Assembly: GCF_037038585.1 (NCBI RefSeq)
Contig: NC_092559.1
Location: 6,355,488-6,419,487, forward strand
DNA: 64,000 bases
Direction: 5' to 3'
Source: Patagioenas fasciata
Taxonomy: Eukaryota > Chordata > Aves > Columbiformes > Columbidae
Under the pieces are notes generated by a model that saw only the letters and a program-made list of their open reading frames with translations, did no database searches and was not told the DNA's origin. Shown one piece after another: positions 23,100-34,727 of this stretch. Positions within the stretch are counted from its first letter, which is position 1. Each line of letters starts with the position of its first letter. Both the position numbers and the translations under genes were made by a program.

Positions 23100-23790
23100 A
23101 CATAATGAGCTCTTACTACTGCAAGAGCAGTTAAAGAAGAAATAAAGACACTTTGTAGCCACTAATGAATTTAATAATGGAAACAAGTGATATTCTCTGT
23201 GTCTCTTGTCCTCCATCTTCACCAACAAGGTCTCCCAGGCCTCTGTGACTGGAGGCAGAACAACCAGCAGTGGATGGGATCAAGTCAGGGATCACTGGAA
23301 CTAACACAATCCTTTCCAGTCTATGGGACAGCAGGGGCAGCATCCCAGGAGCTGAGACAGCAGGACGATGTCACAGGGAGGCCACTCTGCACCATCTTGG
23401 AAAGCTCATGGAGACTGGGGGGACTCCCTGACCACTGGCAGCTCTCACTCAGTGTGTGCACTTCTCAAAATGGCCAATGGGTGAGCAGGGGAACTAAGGG
23501 CTGTGCCCCAGAATATGTCCACTGGGACCCCATTTCTGGGTGTCTGGAAGAGAAGGTGATGGGGTTTACCCAGGGCAGGTTCTGCCTGTCCATCCTCTTT
23601 GCTTTCTGTGAGGAAAGGACAGGGTTTGGATGTGGGCAGAGCAGTGGTGGTCTGTTACCTGGAAGTCAGCAAGGCATTCAGCGTCATCCCCCACAATGTG
23701 CTTGTGCCCAAGTTAGGATATTATGGTCTGTGTCAGTGTGCAAGTAGATGGGTAAAAGGTAATCTGGATGGTTTGGCTTAGAAGGACAGT
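23100..23790 (+). mobile_element. Decayed CR1 ORF2 relic
   Basis: Forward frames give SSIFTNKVSQASV near 23208-23246 (CR1 ASVFTNKVSQAS), CTILESSWRLGGLPDHW near 23392-23440 (FEKSWRSGEVPEDW) and VSKAFSVIPHNVLVPKL near 23665-23716 ([17 protein letters not shown]). Frameshifts separate the pieces. It lies at the switch from the minus-oriented OR-2 unit to the plus-oriented OR-3 unit. Confidence 0.75.
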
Positions 23791-23899
23791 ACATAAAGGG
23801 AAAAACTTTCAATTCCTGATGAAAGTCAAGCACTGGAAGCTGTTTCCCAGCAGTGTGCATCCACTCTACCTCAGAAAGTTAACACCATGTGTTTGTATA

Positions 23900-26530
23900 G
23901 ACCCCTCACTAATCTGGTCTGACCCTGCTTTTAGGAGGAGGCTGGTCAAGACACCTCTTGAGGTGCCTTAGAGACTGAATGACACTGTCCTTCCTTCCTT
24001 CCTTCCCCTTCATGTTTCTGATTTGGAGAAAGCTCTCAGGTTCCTTCTGATTGCAGAAATAATTCACATGAGGCGCAAGGCTGCTTTACAAGTAACCATA
24101 AACAGCCCTGATCACAACCTTTGTATCCTTTTTAATTTCCTCCAACCCAGCTTCCTCTTGTTTGCTGTTCTAATACCCTTCCAGAAGGAACACACCACCT
24201 TGTTCATCCTTTCAGAGCAGGTTGTTCAAGAGGTGTCAGCATCCATGTACAGAGTCTGCACATCAGCCAGGCAGCAAAGCCACCGTTACAGAACTGGAGA
24301 TCTTGACCAGCTCCTTGAACCCAGATATCAGCGTGACGTGTCTGCTGAGATTCCAGGGAACACCTGAACTTTAAGTGCAGAGCATGTGAGTGCTGGTTGG
24401 GTATCCTGGATTGTCTCCTGAGCCATGTGGTGCTTCAGGCTGTGAAGAGAATCAAAACCAACTTTTTCACTGGGTTAATTAATTTTACAGACTGTCACAC
24501 AGGGAGTTGAAGGGAGCTCAGAACTCCAGTCTCTGCTGTGCTGTAAGGCTTGATACCCCATCCACAGGTACATTTCTAAATGGTCCAGATAGAGGGAGAT
24601 CTTGCAAAAGTCACCCTTTGTGTCCCCAGGTGCATGGACACTGCTCATGTGCCTCTGCAGAGAGTGGCAGAGGTTGGATCCCTTTCTCAGGAGAAACTCC
24701 TTGCTGGAAAGACACAGCTACGGGGCTGGCTCAACAAGGTTTTATTGCATTTCACTCGGCATCAGATTTGACATATTTGGTGCTTTTCTGTGATCATTTC
24801 TTCTGCACAGATGATCACAGAAGGACAACCATTTTGTAAGAGTTGGTTACAAAGGCCTTGTCATGAACAAGAAATCTCACCGTGAGATCTGGAGGGAGTG
24901 AGGAAGATTATAACAAGCACCAGGAAGAGCCAAGAAGCTCAAGGCCTCTTCTGTAGAGCGCGAGGCCCTGAGCAGCAGTGACCGGCCATGTGTGGTGTGG
25001 CAGAGGGTCAGGAGATGTGGGGTAGTAAAGGGTGACGGCTGATGACTTCAGCAAATCCTTACAACCATGTCTGAGCCACAAGTCAAATGCAGCTGATATC
25101 TGGGGGTCGAAGGGGAATGGTAGAAAGATTGTTGTTGATTTTGGAAAGAAGGCAGGCTTTTTTGGACTAATGATATATGGCAGTGCCATTTGCATACTGC
25201 GGGCATGGCTGTGCCTGGGAGATGGGGAATGGCTGCTGCTGGGGTGTTTGTGCTCAGCCACGGCCCATGAGCTGACCCTGCTCTGCTCCTCTCTTACACT
25301 GCCCACACTTGGATGGAGCCTCCTGGAGCGTTGGCCCATTACTGAACGACAAGAGTGAAAGCTTTGTGAGACACATGGGAGTGCAGGAAGAGAGTGGTCC
25401 ATATGTAGCTGTAAGTGTGTTAAAGAAGAAGACCTGAAGAGCATGGGCTGGTCATACTAATGTGGAATAGACTGATTTTTCTTTTTGATTTTAGGGCAAC
25501 AGCAGAAGGAACGTGTGCATTTCAGTGCTGGAGCATGGACCCAAATTGAGGATTCGAGCAAGTTTGGGACTGGGACAGCTTAGGTGATTGATGACCATTG
25601 CCAGGTGTATGAAAGAAGCTGAATGGGTTTTCAGTATCTCACAGTCATTGCCAAATCGTCAGAAAACCAGAGCCTTGTGGTTAAAGCAACAGCACTTGGC
25701 ACCAAACACACCCCCAAAACACAAATACCCTCACAGTGAGCACTGGCAGAGCCTGAGAAATATAAGACAGAAAGGGTCTCCTTGGTCTGGTTCTGGGGTC
25801 AGGGCTCAGCCATCCTGATGGTAAATAGACATGAAGGGCTGACATGGCATCAGAGCCACTTCCACATCAACTTCCCCACCCGTAACCAGTGTCTCAAGGC
25901 TTTTGCTTCACCAGCCTCCAGGGACAGGGACCTGGACTGGTTGTTTCCTTCACAGCTGTGTCAGTGATGGCCCTTCGTGGGGTCCCAAACACCCACAGAA
26001 CTTGGGTTTTGCTTCTGCCTTTCACTTCATCAGAGGTTTCTTCATTCTTTCAGCGTCTGCAGTTCGGGATCACGGCAGCAGAGGGCTCACTAACATCTAA
26101 AATGCTCTTACAAGCCAAGACTCTGTGATCACTTTCCTAAAGGCTTCAAGTCTGGTGCGGATGATTAGGGGGATTTCAGAAACAGCCAAACAGTGAGCAT
26201 TTCCATAATAAACAGCAACAAAGCAGTATTTCCTCTATTTCATTCCCTGCTCACCCTTCCCTCCCTTCCCAGAACGGGTGGTTTCAGCAGTCTGATGTTC
26301 ATATTGATCTGGAGTGTCTCCTGATAAAGACTGAATATATCGGAAAAGCGGGTACCTAAATCACCACGTGGGTGAGGAGACAGGCCAAGACACCTCAAGA
26401 GGAGTCACACACCTCTGGACCGAGAGGTGGGTGTTCCTGGGAATCTCAGGTGCTGTGCACAGTGATACTTGTGTTCAGGGACCTGGTCAAATGACCCATC
26501 TCCTGTTCTATAATTTTGTCTGAGTTTCTG
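23900..26530. repeat. OR-3 unit left block, no gene
   Basis: Bases 23910-24540 match 1-600, and 24550-26530 match 1500-3050 and 51660-53430. Bases 1040-1500 of the OR-1 unit are not represented here. A short CCTT run lies at 23992-24008. No gene is recognised. Confidence 0.6.
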
Positions 26531-26960
26531 AAGTAACACTTGACTTGAGCCTCATCCACTCCTGGGTGTTCTTCAGTTATGTACAAGACTTCTCTGGATT
26601 CCACTAGCCTGTGCTCTGCTACTGGCCTTCTTCCCTCCTCTCTGGTGCCTGGGACCCCACTGTGTCCTGGTCACAACAGCCAAGCTGGACACTGATGTTC
26701 ACATCCCTCACCAGCTCTTTCTTGTTTCCCAGTTTCAGAACCAGGTGAGCATCATCCTTGTTGGCCAGGCAGCCATGTCAAGAAGATGACTCAACATCCT
26801 GGACTGTTGTCACCCACTGCTTTGCCTGGCCAGTGAAAGTCAGGGCAATTACAGTTCCCCACAGGAACCTGCTCACTGACAGAAGACTTTGTCAGGTTGC
26901 TGACAGAAGATCTTTTCCATTTCTTCTCCATGATCAAGTAGTTTGTAACATCTGACACGT
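26530..26960 (-). mobile_element. Old CR1 endonuclease relic (OR-3 unit)
   Basis: This is the counterpart of 3055-3940 but shorter, with the RT-proximal half deleted. Blocks equivalent to the LTNKEELV and GDFNYPD regions can be aligned by eye on the minus strand. Confidence 0.5.
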
Positions 26961-27059
26961 TGCCACCCTGTACTGGATTTACATAGTCTTGGAACAGGGG
27001 GTGAGTGTGGCTGTGCTACAGTTGTCGCCTCTCTAAGAGGACAACAGGAGTTTGAGCAA

Positions 27060-27430
27060 TGTCAGAAAGAGTCGATTTCAGCTGGACCCACTCCTTGCCA
27101 AATCTGAGCCACTCAGTGCTGCTGGCAGCATCTTTGTGATATTGTATTTGAGAAAGGGTAAAAAATGCTGCACAACAGCTGTGCTCTTTGCCTTGTGATC
27201 ATCTCCCAGGAGCCTCAGCTCCACTTTCCCATCCCTGACTGTTCCATCCTGACCAACTCTTTGTGGTTTGTAAGTGTGAAGTCTCACAGGGCACCTCACC
27301 CCACTGACTCCTCAGTCACCCGTGTCAGGAAGATGTTGTCAATGAGCTCCAGCCCCTCCTGGATGGCTGGTACCTTGCAGATACTGGGATATCTCAGGCC
27401 TGCCACAAGTACAGGGCCCTGAAAACATGA
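27060..27430 (-). mobile_element. Second CR1 endonuclease relic (OR-3 unit)
   Basis: The minus strand reads like LIDNIFLTRVTEES followed by a TNQKELVRM stretch, matching CR1 blocks DDNFLTQVIEEPTRRG and [11 protein letters not shown]. Counterparts are at 47810-48330 (plus) and 54200-54720 (minus). Confidence 0.55.
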
Positions 27431-27599
27431 GGCTTCTTTCATTTGTCTGAAGGAGGCCTCATCTCATTCCTCTCCCTCATCAGTGAGTCTGTAGCTGATG
27501 TCCAGTCACCACAACATCGCCCATGTTGTTCTGCCCTCTCATGCTGACTCAACCTTAAGCTGATATTGTCTGTCCCCAGGCAGAGCTCCACCCATTCCT

Positions 27600-28010
27600 A
27601 CTGCACAAAGGGAAACTTCAGAAACTCCAGACCTCGGGCATTATGAGTATCAGACCGCCAAGACCAAACAGTTTCTTTAGGGGATGGTATTTATACTGTC
27701 CCTAAACTCCTCATGGTGTTATGTTGGGAGAAACAGCCTCATCAGGATAAGCCATCTACAGGCAAACATTAAGAGCTGATCAAATGGAGCTTCATTCAAG
27801 GGAGAGTCCAGACCTTGAAAAACGTTTGCGGTCACCCCTCAGAAAGCTCTGAGAGTCCTGGAGGTTGGGGCCCCTTATATTTTGTGGCACAAGGGACTCC
27901 CAAGGCGAGTGGTCTCTGCCCTGGTAACAAGTGGAGGAGCTACAGCTGCAGCAAACGGAGAGTCCAGACCTTGAGAAAATTTGGGGTTCCACCATCACAG
28001 ATGCACAGGA
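27600..28010. other. Insertion present only in the OR-3 unit
   Basis: Homology with the OR-5 unit (54840-54950) and the OR-4 unit (47530-47670) breaks after GGCAGAGCTCCA and resumes near ATCAGGACAGAG. The extra 410 bases contain a TATTTATA box and two copies of GGAGAGTCCAGACCTTGA (27800 and 27958). It could be a solo LTR fragment, but I recognise no family. Confidence 0.45.
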
Positions 28011-29230
28011 CAGGAAAAAAACATCATGCATCAGGACAGAGCAGGACCTGACACGCTGAGCAGTGACCCTGAGGAGAAGGGCCTGGACACGCCAAGGTCC
28101 CCACACCAACCCGTGGTGCACGCTCACCATGAACAAGGCAGCTGCACACGGGGCTGCATGAGGAGGAGCGTGGGGACCCAGACACCTGGAGTTCTCATCC
28201 CATTCGGTTCAGCACTGGTGTGACCCCACTCACACGGGGGTGTGCCAGTGTGCGGCTTCCCAGTTTGGAGAAGCAGGGAGGAACTGGAGAGTGCAGGGCT
28301 CTGCCAAGGCAGGTTCAGCACCTTGTGCACGTGGTGTGGGATGCTGAGGGACCTGGGCTGCTTTGGCCCAGCAGCGCTGGGGAGGCTGCAGCACTGCAGG
28401 AGTAGCCTGAGAGTGCTTGAAGGGTGGTTTCAGAGGTGGTGGAGGTTTTCTTCCTAGTGGGAAAGAGCGTGAGAAAGAAATAATGGCCCAAAGTGCAGCA
28501 GAAAGGAATGTGACTGGAAGGGCAGTGCTGTGGTGGAGCAGGTCAGCAGAGGGAGTCTGCATCAGCCCAGGGCTTTGTGCTTCAAGGAACAGCTGGGGAG
28601 GATGCAGAGATCTCAGCAAAGGAAGGAAGATGCTCAGACAAGAGCAAGGTGGGGCAGCAGGGGGGATGTCTGCAGCCTGCAGGGAAAGAGGTGCAGGGGA
28701 TGCCACAGCACAGGACAGGCTTTCGTGGAGATGACCAAGGGATGTAAAGAGGCGGAAAGCCCCCACCAGACATGAGCTCCTTCTCCCCTTGGCTATGGTT
28801 GTTGTCTCCACCTCTTATGCCTGTGAGGAGACACCGTGTCCTTCCAGCCCAGGGGCCTCATGGCCTCCTTGTCCCCAGCCAGGAACCTGGGAGCTGTGGG
28901 ACCATAATCTTGCCCTTGGCCTTGCAGAGCCCCACATCACACTGTCCAGGAAGGGCCCAGGACAACATGGGAGGGACAGGATCTGACTTCCCAGGGCGGG
29001 GGTTAGGGCTTGGCCCTTTGGTTAATGAAACGCATTCAGGTTTACTCAGCATCAGAGCCACCTTTCACTTGCTTACCCTTTGTTCTGCTTCAAGTTTTCT
29101 GTCCCAGCTGCCCTGGGGATGGTTTCTCAGTTGTGTCCCTCAGTGGGATTCATTAACATTACAAGAAACTTTGAAGTTTAGATCTGAGTTTGACTTCTTC
29201 AACTTGCCCTCAGGGTCTGAGATTCATGGA
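28010..29230. repeat. Upstream flank of OR-3, no gene
   Basis: The block matches 54940-56180 directly and 46320-47580 inverted. A 207-codon frame at 28772-29395 is not kept in the copies (the OR-5 counterpart stops after 102 codons), so it is rejected as coding. Confidence 0.55.
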
Positions 29231-29234
29231 CTCT

Positions 29235-29512
29235 GCACCAAAGCCACCAGAGGGGTCATTAAAGCGCCTTGGGCTGCTCCTGTGCTGCTGAGCTGGGCTG
29301 GGCTCCTGGGACAGAGGGAGCTCCTGGCAAGCGGCAGCACTGCAGAGAGACAGCTCTGCCCAGGAGCAGCTCCTCTGCACACGCAGCAGGGCTGAGGGCT
29401 CTGCCTGGGGATCTCAGGGAGACGAGCAAGGCAGAGAGAGATTAAAGGTGGTCAGGACTGGGAGGATGACTGAGAGCTCACTGGAGGAGAAACCTTTGCA
29501 GCCCTTGCCATG
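29235..29512 (+). other. Predicted 5' non-coding exon of OR-3
   Basis: It is nearly identical to the OR-1 exon, with the donor GTAAGT starting at 29513. The ATTAAAG box is at about 29258. The start is approximate. Confidence 0.6.
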
Positions 29513-30834
29513 GTAAGTCTCTGGGTGCAGGGCAATGTATCTGTGGCTTCTCCTAAAACTGGCACAGGCACAGCTGGTGGGATCTGTAAGGACAGGGATC
29601 TTTTTCAGCAACTTAAAAAATCTGAGAAGCAAGTTGTGCACCCAGGGGTGCCCAGGGCTGTCCTGCAGAGCAGGGTCCCTGCACCCCAGGGCTGTGCTGG
29701 GGCAGGGACTCTGCCGCCTGACAGGGTCAGTGCTCAGCCTGCCCGGGGAGATCCCATGGCAGCAGCTGTGAGTGGAAGGAGCGACCCCCAGCCGGGCAGG
29801 CAGGGAGCTTGTGGGGTTGAAGGGTGCTGTGTGGGTCAGGGCTGCTCAGAGCTCCAGATCAACCCCACAGACATGGCAGAGGGTTCTTCTGAACAACGAC
29901 ATCAAGACAGGAACAGCTGCAAGGGAAGGAGTCTGTGCTTTCAGTTTTCCACTCTTGGTTGTCTGGTGTGCAGTGGGAGATGGGGATTTATTTCTCTCTT
30001 TGGAGAAGACACTGAGACCCCAGTTCTCGTTAGGACTTGTCTGAGCTGCTCCTGAGCCCTGCACACACAGAGCTGCCCCTGGGCAGTGCCAGGAGGTGTG
30101 AGCAGGACAGAGCTGAGCACACAGCGGGTGGGACGGGGTCTGTGACACTGACAGGGAGCAGACCCAGGGACAGAGACACAGCTGCAGGCAGCACAGGTAT
30201 GGGCAGGAAGAGTTAACTGCTACCAGAAATGCTGGAGATGTGATTTAGGAACCTCTTTCACATCCTCTCGACTGCAGACACATTTCCCAGTGCAACCCCC
30301 TTGTCTTCTCCCCAGCAGAGCCTCTATCCCAAAGCCATGGGGTCCAGGTCACCAGTCTCCACCTCAGCAGCTGGACCTCCAGGTGAAGGGTTCCTGGAAC
30401 GTGGTACACAAAAAAGGTGCTAAAAGTACTTGCTCTACAGTGTCATTAAGTAAGTGGGAGCAGCACAGTCGGGTAAGGAGAAGGTTCCACAGCATGCCCG
30501 TCTGCCTTTCTGTCCTTGCTTTATTTTCTGGTAGCACTACAGTGTTCTTCCCTGTTTCTACACCTGTCCCTGGTGCTCTTGCTCTCTGGAGTTGGGGTGG
30601 GAGTTTTTGTTCTGACACCAACTCAGGCGGTTTTGCCCCAGAGCTGTGTTCATGGAAACGAGATGTCCAAGCTGCATTTTAAACTGTGATGAACTGTTTT
30701 TCTCACTTGGTAAAAAGAGAGAATGAGCAGAAACGTCCCTCCATCTGGGAGGGGTTTTTCCATGAGAAACAGCCTGTTCATTTTCTTCAGAGAAGTCTCC
30801 TCTAACTCGTCACTGTCTTTTCCTCCTTGCACAG
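29513..30834 (+). other. OR-3 intron, core type A
   Basis: The intron is 1322 bases from GTAAGT to CAG at 30832-30834, with the same pyrimidine tract as OR-1. A frame at 30723 joins the coding exon but starts inside the intron, so its extra N-terminal residues are not part of the receptor. Confidence 0.6.
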
Positions 30835-30857
30835 GTCCTCATACCCACAGGCAGCAA

Positions 30858-31814
30858 ATGTCCAACAGCAGCTCCATCACCCAGTTCCTCCTCCTGGTGT
30901 TCACAGACACACGGGAGCTGCAGCTCTTGCACTTCTGGCTCTTCCTGGGCATCTACCTGGCTGCCCTCCTGGGCAACGGCCTCATCATCACCACCATAGC
31001 CTGGGACCAGCATCTCCACACCCCCATGTACTTCTTCCTGCTCACCCTCTCCCTCCTCGACCTGGGCTCCATCTCTACCATTTTCCCCAAATCCATGGTC
31101 AACTCTCTGTGGGATACCAAGGTCATTTCCTATGCAGGATGTGCTGCACAGGTCTTCTTTTTTTGTTTCTTGTTTGGTGCAGAGTATTCTCTTCTCACAG
31201 TGATGTCCTACGACCGCTACGTTGCCATCTGCAAACCCCTGCACTACGGGACCCTCCTGGGCAGCAGAGCTTGTGTCCACATGGCAGCAGCTGCCTGGGC
31301 CACTGGGTTTCTCAGTGCTCTGCTGCACACGGCCAATACATTTTCACTGCCACTGTGCAAGGGCAATGCCCTGGGCCAGTTCTTCTGTGAAATCCCCCAG
31401 ATCCTCAAGCTCTCATGCTCCAACACCTACATCAAGGAACTTGGGCTTATTGTGGTTAGTCTTTTAGTAGCATTTGGGTGTTTTGTGTTCATTGTGGTGT
31501 CCTATGTGCCGATCTTCAGGGCCGTGCTGAGGATCCCCTCTGAGCAGGGACGGCACAAAGCCTTTTCCACCTGCCTCCCTCACCTGGCCGTAGTCTCCCT
31601 GTACGTCAACACTGTCATGTTTGCCTACCTGAAGCCCCCCTCCATCTCCTCCCCATCCCTGGACCTGACGATGGCCGTTCTGTACTCAGTGGTGCCTCCA
31701 GCAGTGAACCCCCTCATTTACAGCATGAGGAACCAGGAGCTCAAGGATGCCCTGTGGAAACTGATGACTGGATTATTTTGTGAAACAACAAATTTCCCAT
31801 CTCCTTCTGCATAG
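30858..31814 (+). CDS. OR-3: olfactory receptor, OR14-like (gamma-c)
   Basis: This is an intact single-exon odorant receptor of 318 residues. It has the N3 sequon, GN 39-40, LHTPMYFF 53-60, Cys95 and Cys167, SYDRY 117-121, KAFSTC 234-239 and NPLIYSMRN in TM7. Compared with OR-1 it differs mainly in TM3 (VMSYDRY), TM5 (LLVAFGCF against VWLGFGCF), Pro218 in place of Gln just after SYV, and TM6 (VNTVMFAY). The C-tail is 14 residues longer (ending PSPSA) because the OR-1 stop is read through. An upstream in-frame ATG exists at 30723, but the acceptor 23 bases before 30858 decides the start. It closely resembles OR-1 and shares its intron type. Confidence 0.95.
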   Translation: MSNSSSITQFLLLVFTDTRELQLLHFWLFLGIYLAALLGNGLIITTIAWDQHLHTPMYFFLLTLSLLDLGSISTIFPKSMVNSLWDTKVISYAGCAAQVFFFCFLFGAEYSLLTVMSYDRYVAICKPLHYGTLLGSRACVHMAAAAWATGFLSALLHTANTFSLPLCKGNALGQFFCEIPQILKLSCSNTYIKELGLIVVSLLVAFGCFVFIVVSYVPIFRAVLRIPSEQGRHKAFSTCLPHLAVVSLYVNTVMFAYLKPPSISSPSLDLTMAVLYSVVPPAVNPLIYSMRNQELKDALWKLMTGLFCETTNFPSPSA

Positions 31815-31966
31815 CAGTTTTAATGTAACTAATTTTAGGCCTGGCCTGTCATCTCTATTTTTTGTTGTTGGTGGTGTTTCTATTGTGATAATGTTGTCAT
31901 CCCCTTTCAAATTCACTGTCTGCTGTTCTTATAACCACTGACTGTGCCCTTTGTGTATTTAAAGAA

Positions 31967-31972
31967 AATAAA
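31967..31972 (+). other. Poly(A) signal of OR-3
   Basis: AATAAA lies 153 bases after the stop, followed by AGAGCCCTG as in the sister loci. Confidence 0.65.
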
Positions 31973-32690
31973 GAGCCCTGTAGTGACTTTTTTTCATGAG
32001 ATCCTTTCACCAAGGCCTGTTTGGAGCTGCAGGGAGAGTTCCTGTGCACGGGAGGAGGGGAAATGAGTCCAGTCTGGCAGCCCTGCCAGGGAGCACCAAT
32101 GCTTGTTCTTCCAGAGCTGTTCTGGTTCCACTCCCACACTCTCCTTCTCATCCCTTGTGTTGGTGCAAGGCCTGAGTGCTCTGGCAGCTTGGTCCCCGCC
32201 CTGCCGTGTGTCAGTTTTGTGAGCGCAGGCAGGGACAGGCAATGGGCACTGCTGTGACAGAGCTGGTCTTTGTAAAAGTACTTTTATAAAGACAGATTTT
32301 CTTCTTAGGGTGGTGTCAGAAGACTTAGGTCTTCCTGAAGTTTCTGTCAAGAACATGCCCAAGAAAGTGGCCACAGATGAGACACGAGTGTACATCTGAA
32401 CAGTGTGTGTGTGCAGGGCTGGCACACAGCAGTGTCCTCTCACAGCCAGGCCTCCTGCCAGAGACCTGCAGGACCAGCAGAGCAGGGGCTGGGCTGTGCC
32501 CCTGTGCACTGGATACCCCATGGATGGAGCCTCTTGTCAATCATCATGGACTGGCCCCTCACAACCACCATTCCCAGCACTGGCCTCTCACCCACAAAGG
32601 TTTTTCTTCCGTCCACAGAGGGACTCTGAATGAGTAGTTCAGCAGTCCATGTTTGCTTTGTACAGGTGTTGAGGTTTTGATTGTGGGATG
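31973..32690. repeat. Conserved 3' flank of OR-3, no gene
   Basis: The flank matches 7213-7900. Its last 200 bases (32470-32680) occur again at 36327-36590 on the far side of the LTR/CR1 insertion complex. Confidence 0.6.
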
Positions 32691-32699
32691 GCAACTGTG

Positions 32700-33126
32700 G
32701 CAGATGTAGTGTTACCCCACTCTCCTCCCCCTTCCTTTTTCAGCTCCTTCCTCTCCCCCATTCCCACTAAGGACAGGTGATCAGGAGAGAAAGGAGGACA
32801 GAGAAAAGAGAGATGGAAAAATTATAAATGTTTTATTAATAAAAATAGAGAAAATACAAAATATACAAAACCAATCTTTAAAGTCCCAGCAACTGCTCAG
32901 GCAGATGAGGGGCTGACAGCCGACATCCTGGCCTGGACTGTGCAGCTGACCGGAGCTGGATTCAGTCTGTCACTAGGCCTCAGTTCACACGGACTACTAG
33001 CAAGGTCCTCTCCTAATGTTGGCCATCAGCAAAAGGGACGAGATCCTTGTGATTTCCCACTTTTATATGAAGTATTCACATGAACGGAATGTTATACTCC
33101 ATTGGTCGGTTTCTTGGTCACTTGTT
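32700..33126. mobile_element. Avian ERV-type LTR fragment, cut by CR1
   Basis: The fragment has A/T-rich ATTAATAAAAATAG and the ending block TTTATATGAAGTATTCACATG then CATTGGTCGGTTTCTTGGTCA. This matches in order the end of the LTR at 14690-15960 (GACGCTAAT, GTTGATTGACCTGGATGTCA). It stops abruptly at the CR1 tail at 33127, and the expected CTGTCCTGTCTGTG continuation is not seen on either side of the CR1 complex. Confidence 0.5.
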
Positions 33127-33954
33127 TCACAGAATCAGAGAATCACAGAATGTCAGGGATTGGAAGGGACCTGGAAAGCTCATCCAGTCCAGTCCCCCTG
33201 CTGGAGCAGGAACACCCAGATGAGGTTCCACAGGAAGGGGTCCAGGCGGGTTTGAATGTCTGCAGAGAAGGAGACTCCTCAACCTCCCTGGGCAGCCTGG
33301 ACCAGGCTCTGACACCCTCACCATGAAGAAGTTTCTTCTCATAGTTAAGTGGAAACTCTTGTGTTACAGTTTGTATCCACTACCCCTTGTCTTACCATTG
33401 GCTGTCACTGAGAAGAGCCTGGTTCCATCCTCCTGACACTCACCCTTTATGTATCTGTAAACATTCATGGGGTCACCCCTCAGTCTCCTCTTCTCCAGCT
33501 CCAGAGCCCCAGCTCCCTCAGCCTTTCCTCACACGGGAGATGCTCCACTCCCTTCAGCATCTTGGTGGCTGTGCTGGACTCTCTCCAGCAGTTCCCTGTC
33601 CTTCTGGAACTGAGGGACCACAACTGGACACAATATTCCAGGTGTGGTCTCCCCAGGGCAGAGTAGAGGGGCAGGAGAACCTCTCTGACCCACTGACCAC
33701 CCCCTTCTAATCCACCCCAGGTACCATTGGCCTTCCTGGCCACAAGGGCCCAGTGCTGGCTCATGGTCACCCTGCTGTCCCCAGGACCCCCAGGTCCCTT
33801 TCCCCTGCACTGCTCTCTAGCAGGCTGTTTCCAAACTTCTACTGGAACCTGGGGTTGTTTCTGCCCAGATTCAAGACTCTACATTTGCCCTTGTTATATT
33901 TCATTAGGTTTTTCCCTGCCCAACTCTCCAGCCTGTCCAGGTCTCTGGATGGCA
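33127..33954 (-). mobile_element. CR1 3' part, inverted relative to next CR1 part
   Basis: The stretch begins with reversed tail octamers (CACAGAATCAGAGAATCACAG). The minus-strand frame 33480-33770 reads MTMSQHWALVARKANG, then [20 protein letters not shown], the CR1 RT C-terminal region. It ends near 33954 at the [11 protein letters not shown] codons. Frameshifts are present. Confidence 0.85.
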
Positions 33955-34727
33955 GGATTACTGGGAAAAATGTGGGATTCTGGGAGCACGGGGAGAGTTA
34001 CTGGAACATAGGTAGTTGGTGGGGCCTTATTGGGAGCACTAGGTTGTTACTGGGAGCACTGTGGGGGCTTGATGGGAGCACTGGGCGAGTTACTGGGAGC
34101 ATTTGGGTTCATTGGCAGTTATTGGAGGATTACTGGGAAAGATACTGGGAGCACCGCGGGGTTGCTGGGAGTTATTGAAGGGTTAGTGGGAACAATGGGG
34201 GTTGCTGGGAGCACTGGAAGGGTTTGTGGCAGGGTTACTGGGAGCACTGGGAGGGGTTACTGGGAACACTGAGGGTTGCTGGGGGCTCACATGAAAGCAC
34301 TAGGTGGTTACTGGGATCAGTGGGAGGGCTAGCAGGGGATTACTGGGAGCAATGAGAGGTTGCTGGGGCTCACTGTGAGCACTGGGGAGGTTGCTGGGAG
34401 CACTGGGATTTTTAATGGCAGGATTACTGGAAACAGTAGGATGGTTAGTGGGGGCTTAATGGAAACACTACATGGTTACTGGGAGCACTGTGGGGGCTTG
34501 CTGGGACCATGGGGAGGGTTACTGGAAGCACTGAGGTTTAACTGGGTGTTCTTGGAGGATTACTGGGAACAATGGGGGCTGCTGGGATCACTGGAAAGGT
34601 TAGTTGGGGGTTACTGGGAACACTGGAGGGGTTAATGGAAGGGTTACTGGGAGCACTGTGGGGGTTACTGGGAGCACTGGAGGGGTCAGTGGGAGGGTTT
34701 CTGGGAGCACTGGGAGCATGAGGGTGA
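33955..34727. repeat. Minisatellite, core TTACTGGGAGCACTGGG
   Basis: More than thirty imperfect 16-22 base units built on TTACTGGGAGCACTGG, with variants such as GGGTTACTGGGAACA and GGGGCTTACTGG. It lies exactly between two CR1 parts of opposite direction. Frames read across it (for example 34030-34272) are simple products of the repeat. Confidence 0.95.

Noticed and set aside
23187..23747. 186-codon forward frame
   Set aside because: It is an out-of-phase reading of a decayed CR1 ORF2; the matching motifs lie in other frames of the same stretch.
28772..29395. 207-codon forward frame upstream of OR-3
   Set aside because: It runs into the predicted 5' exon, is broken in the OR-5 and OR-4 copies, and has biased composition.
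30723..30857. In-frame N-terminal extension of OR-3
   Set aside because: It crosses the predicted intron end. The conserved acceptor 23 bases before 30858 makes these codons non-exonic. The same applies to 44767, 19933 and 58483.
34030..34272. Gly- and Ser-rich repeat protein frame
   Set aside because: It is only the translation of the minisatellite.
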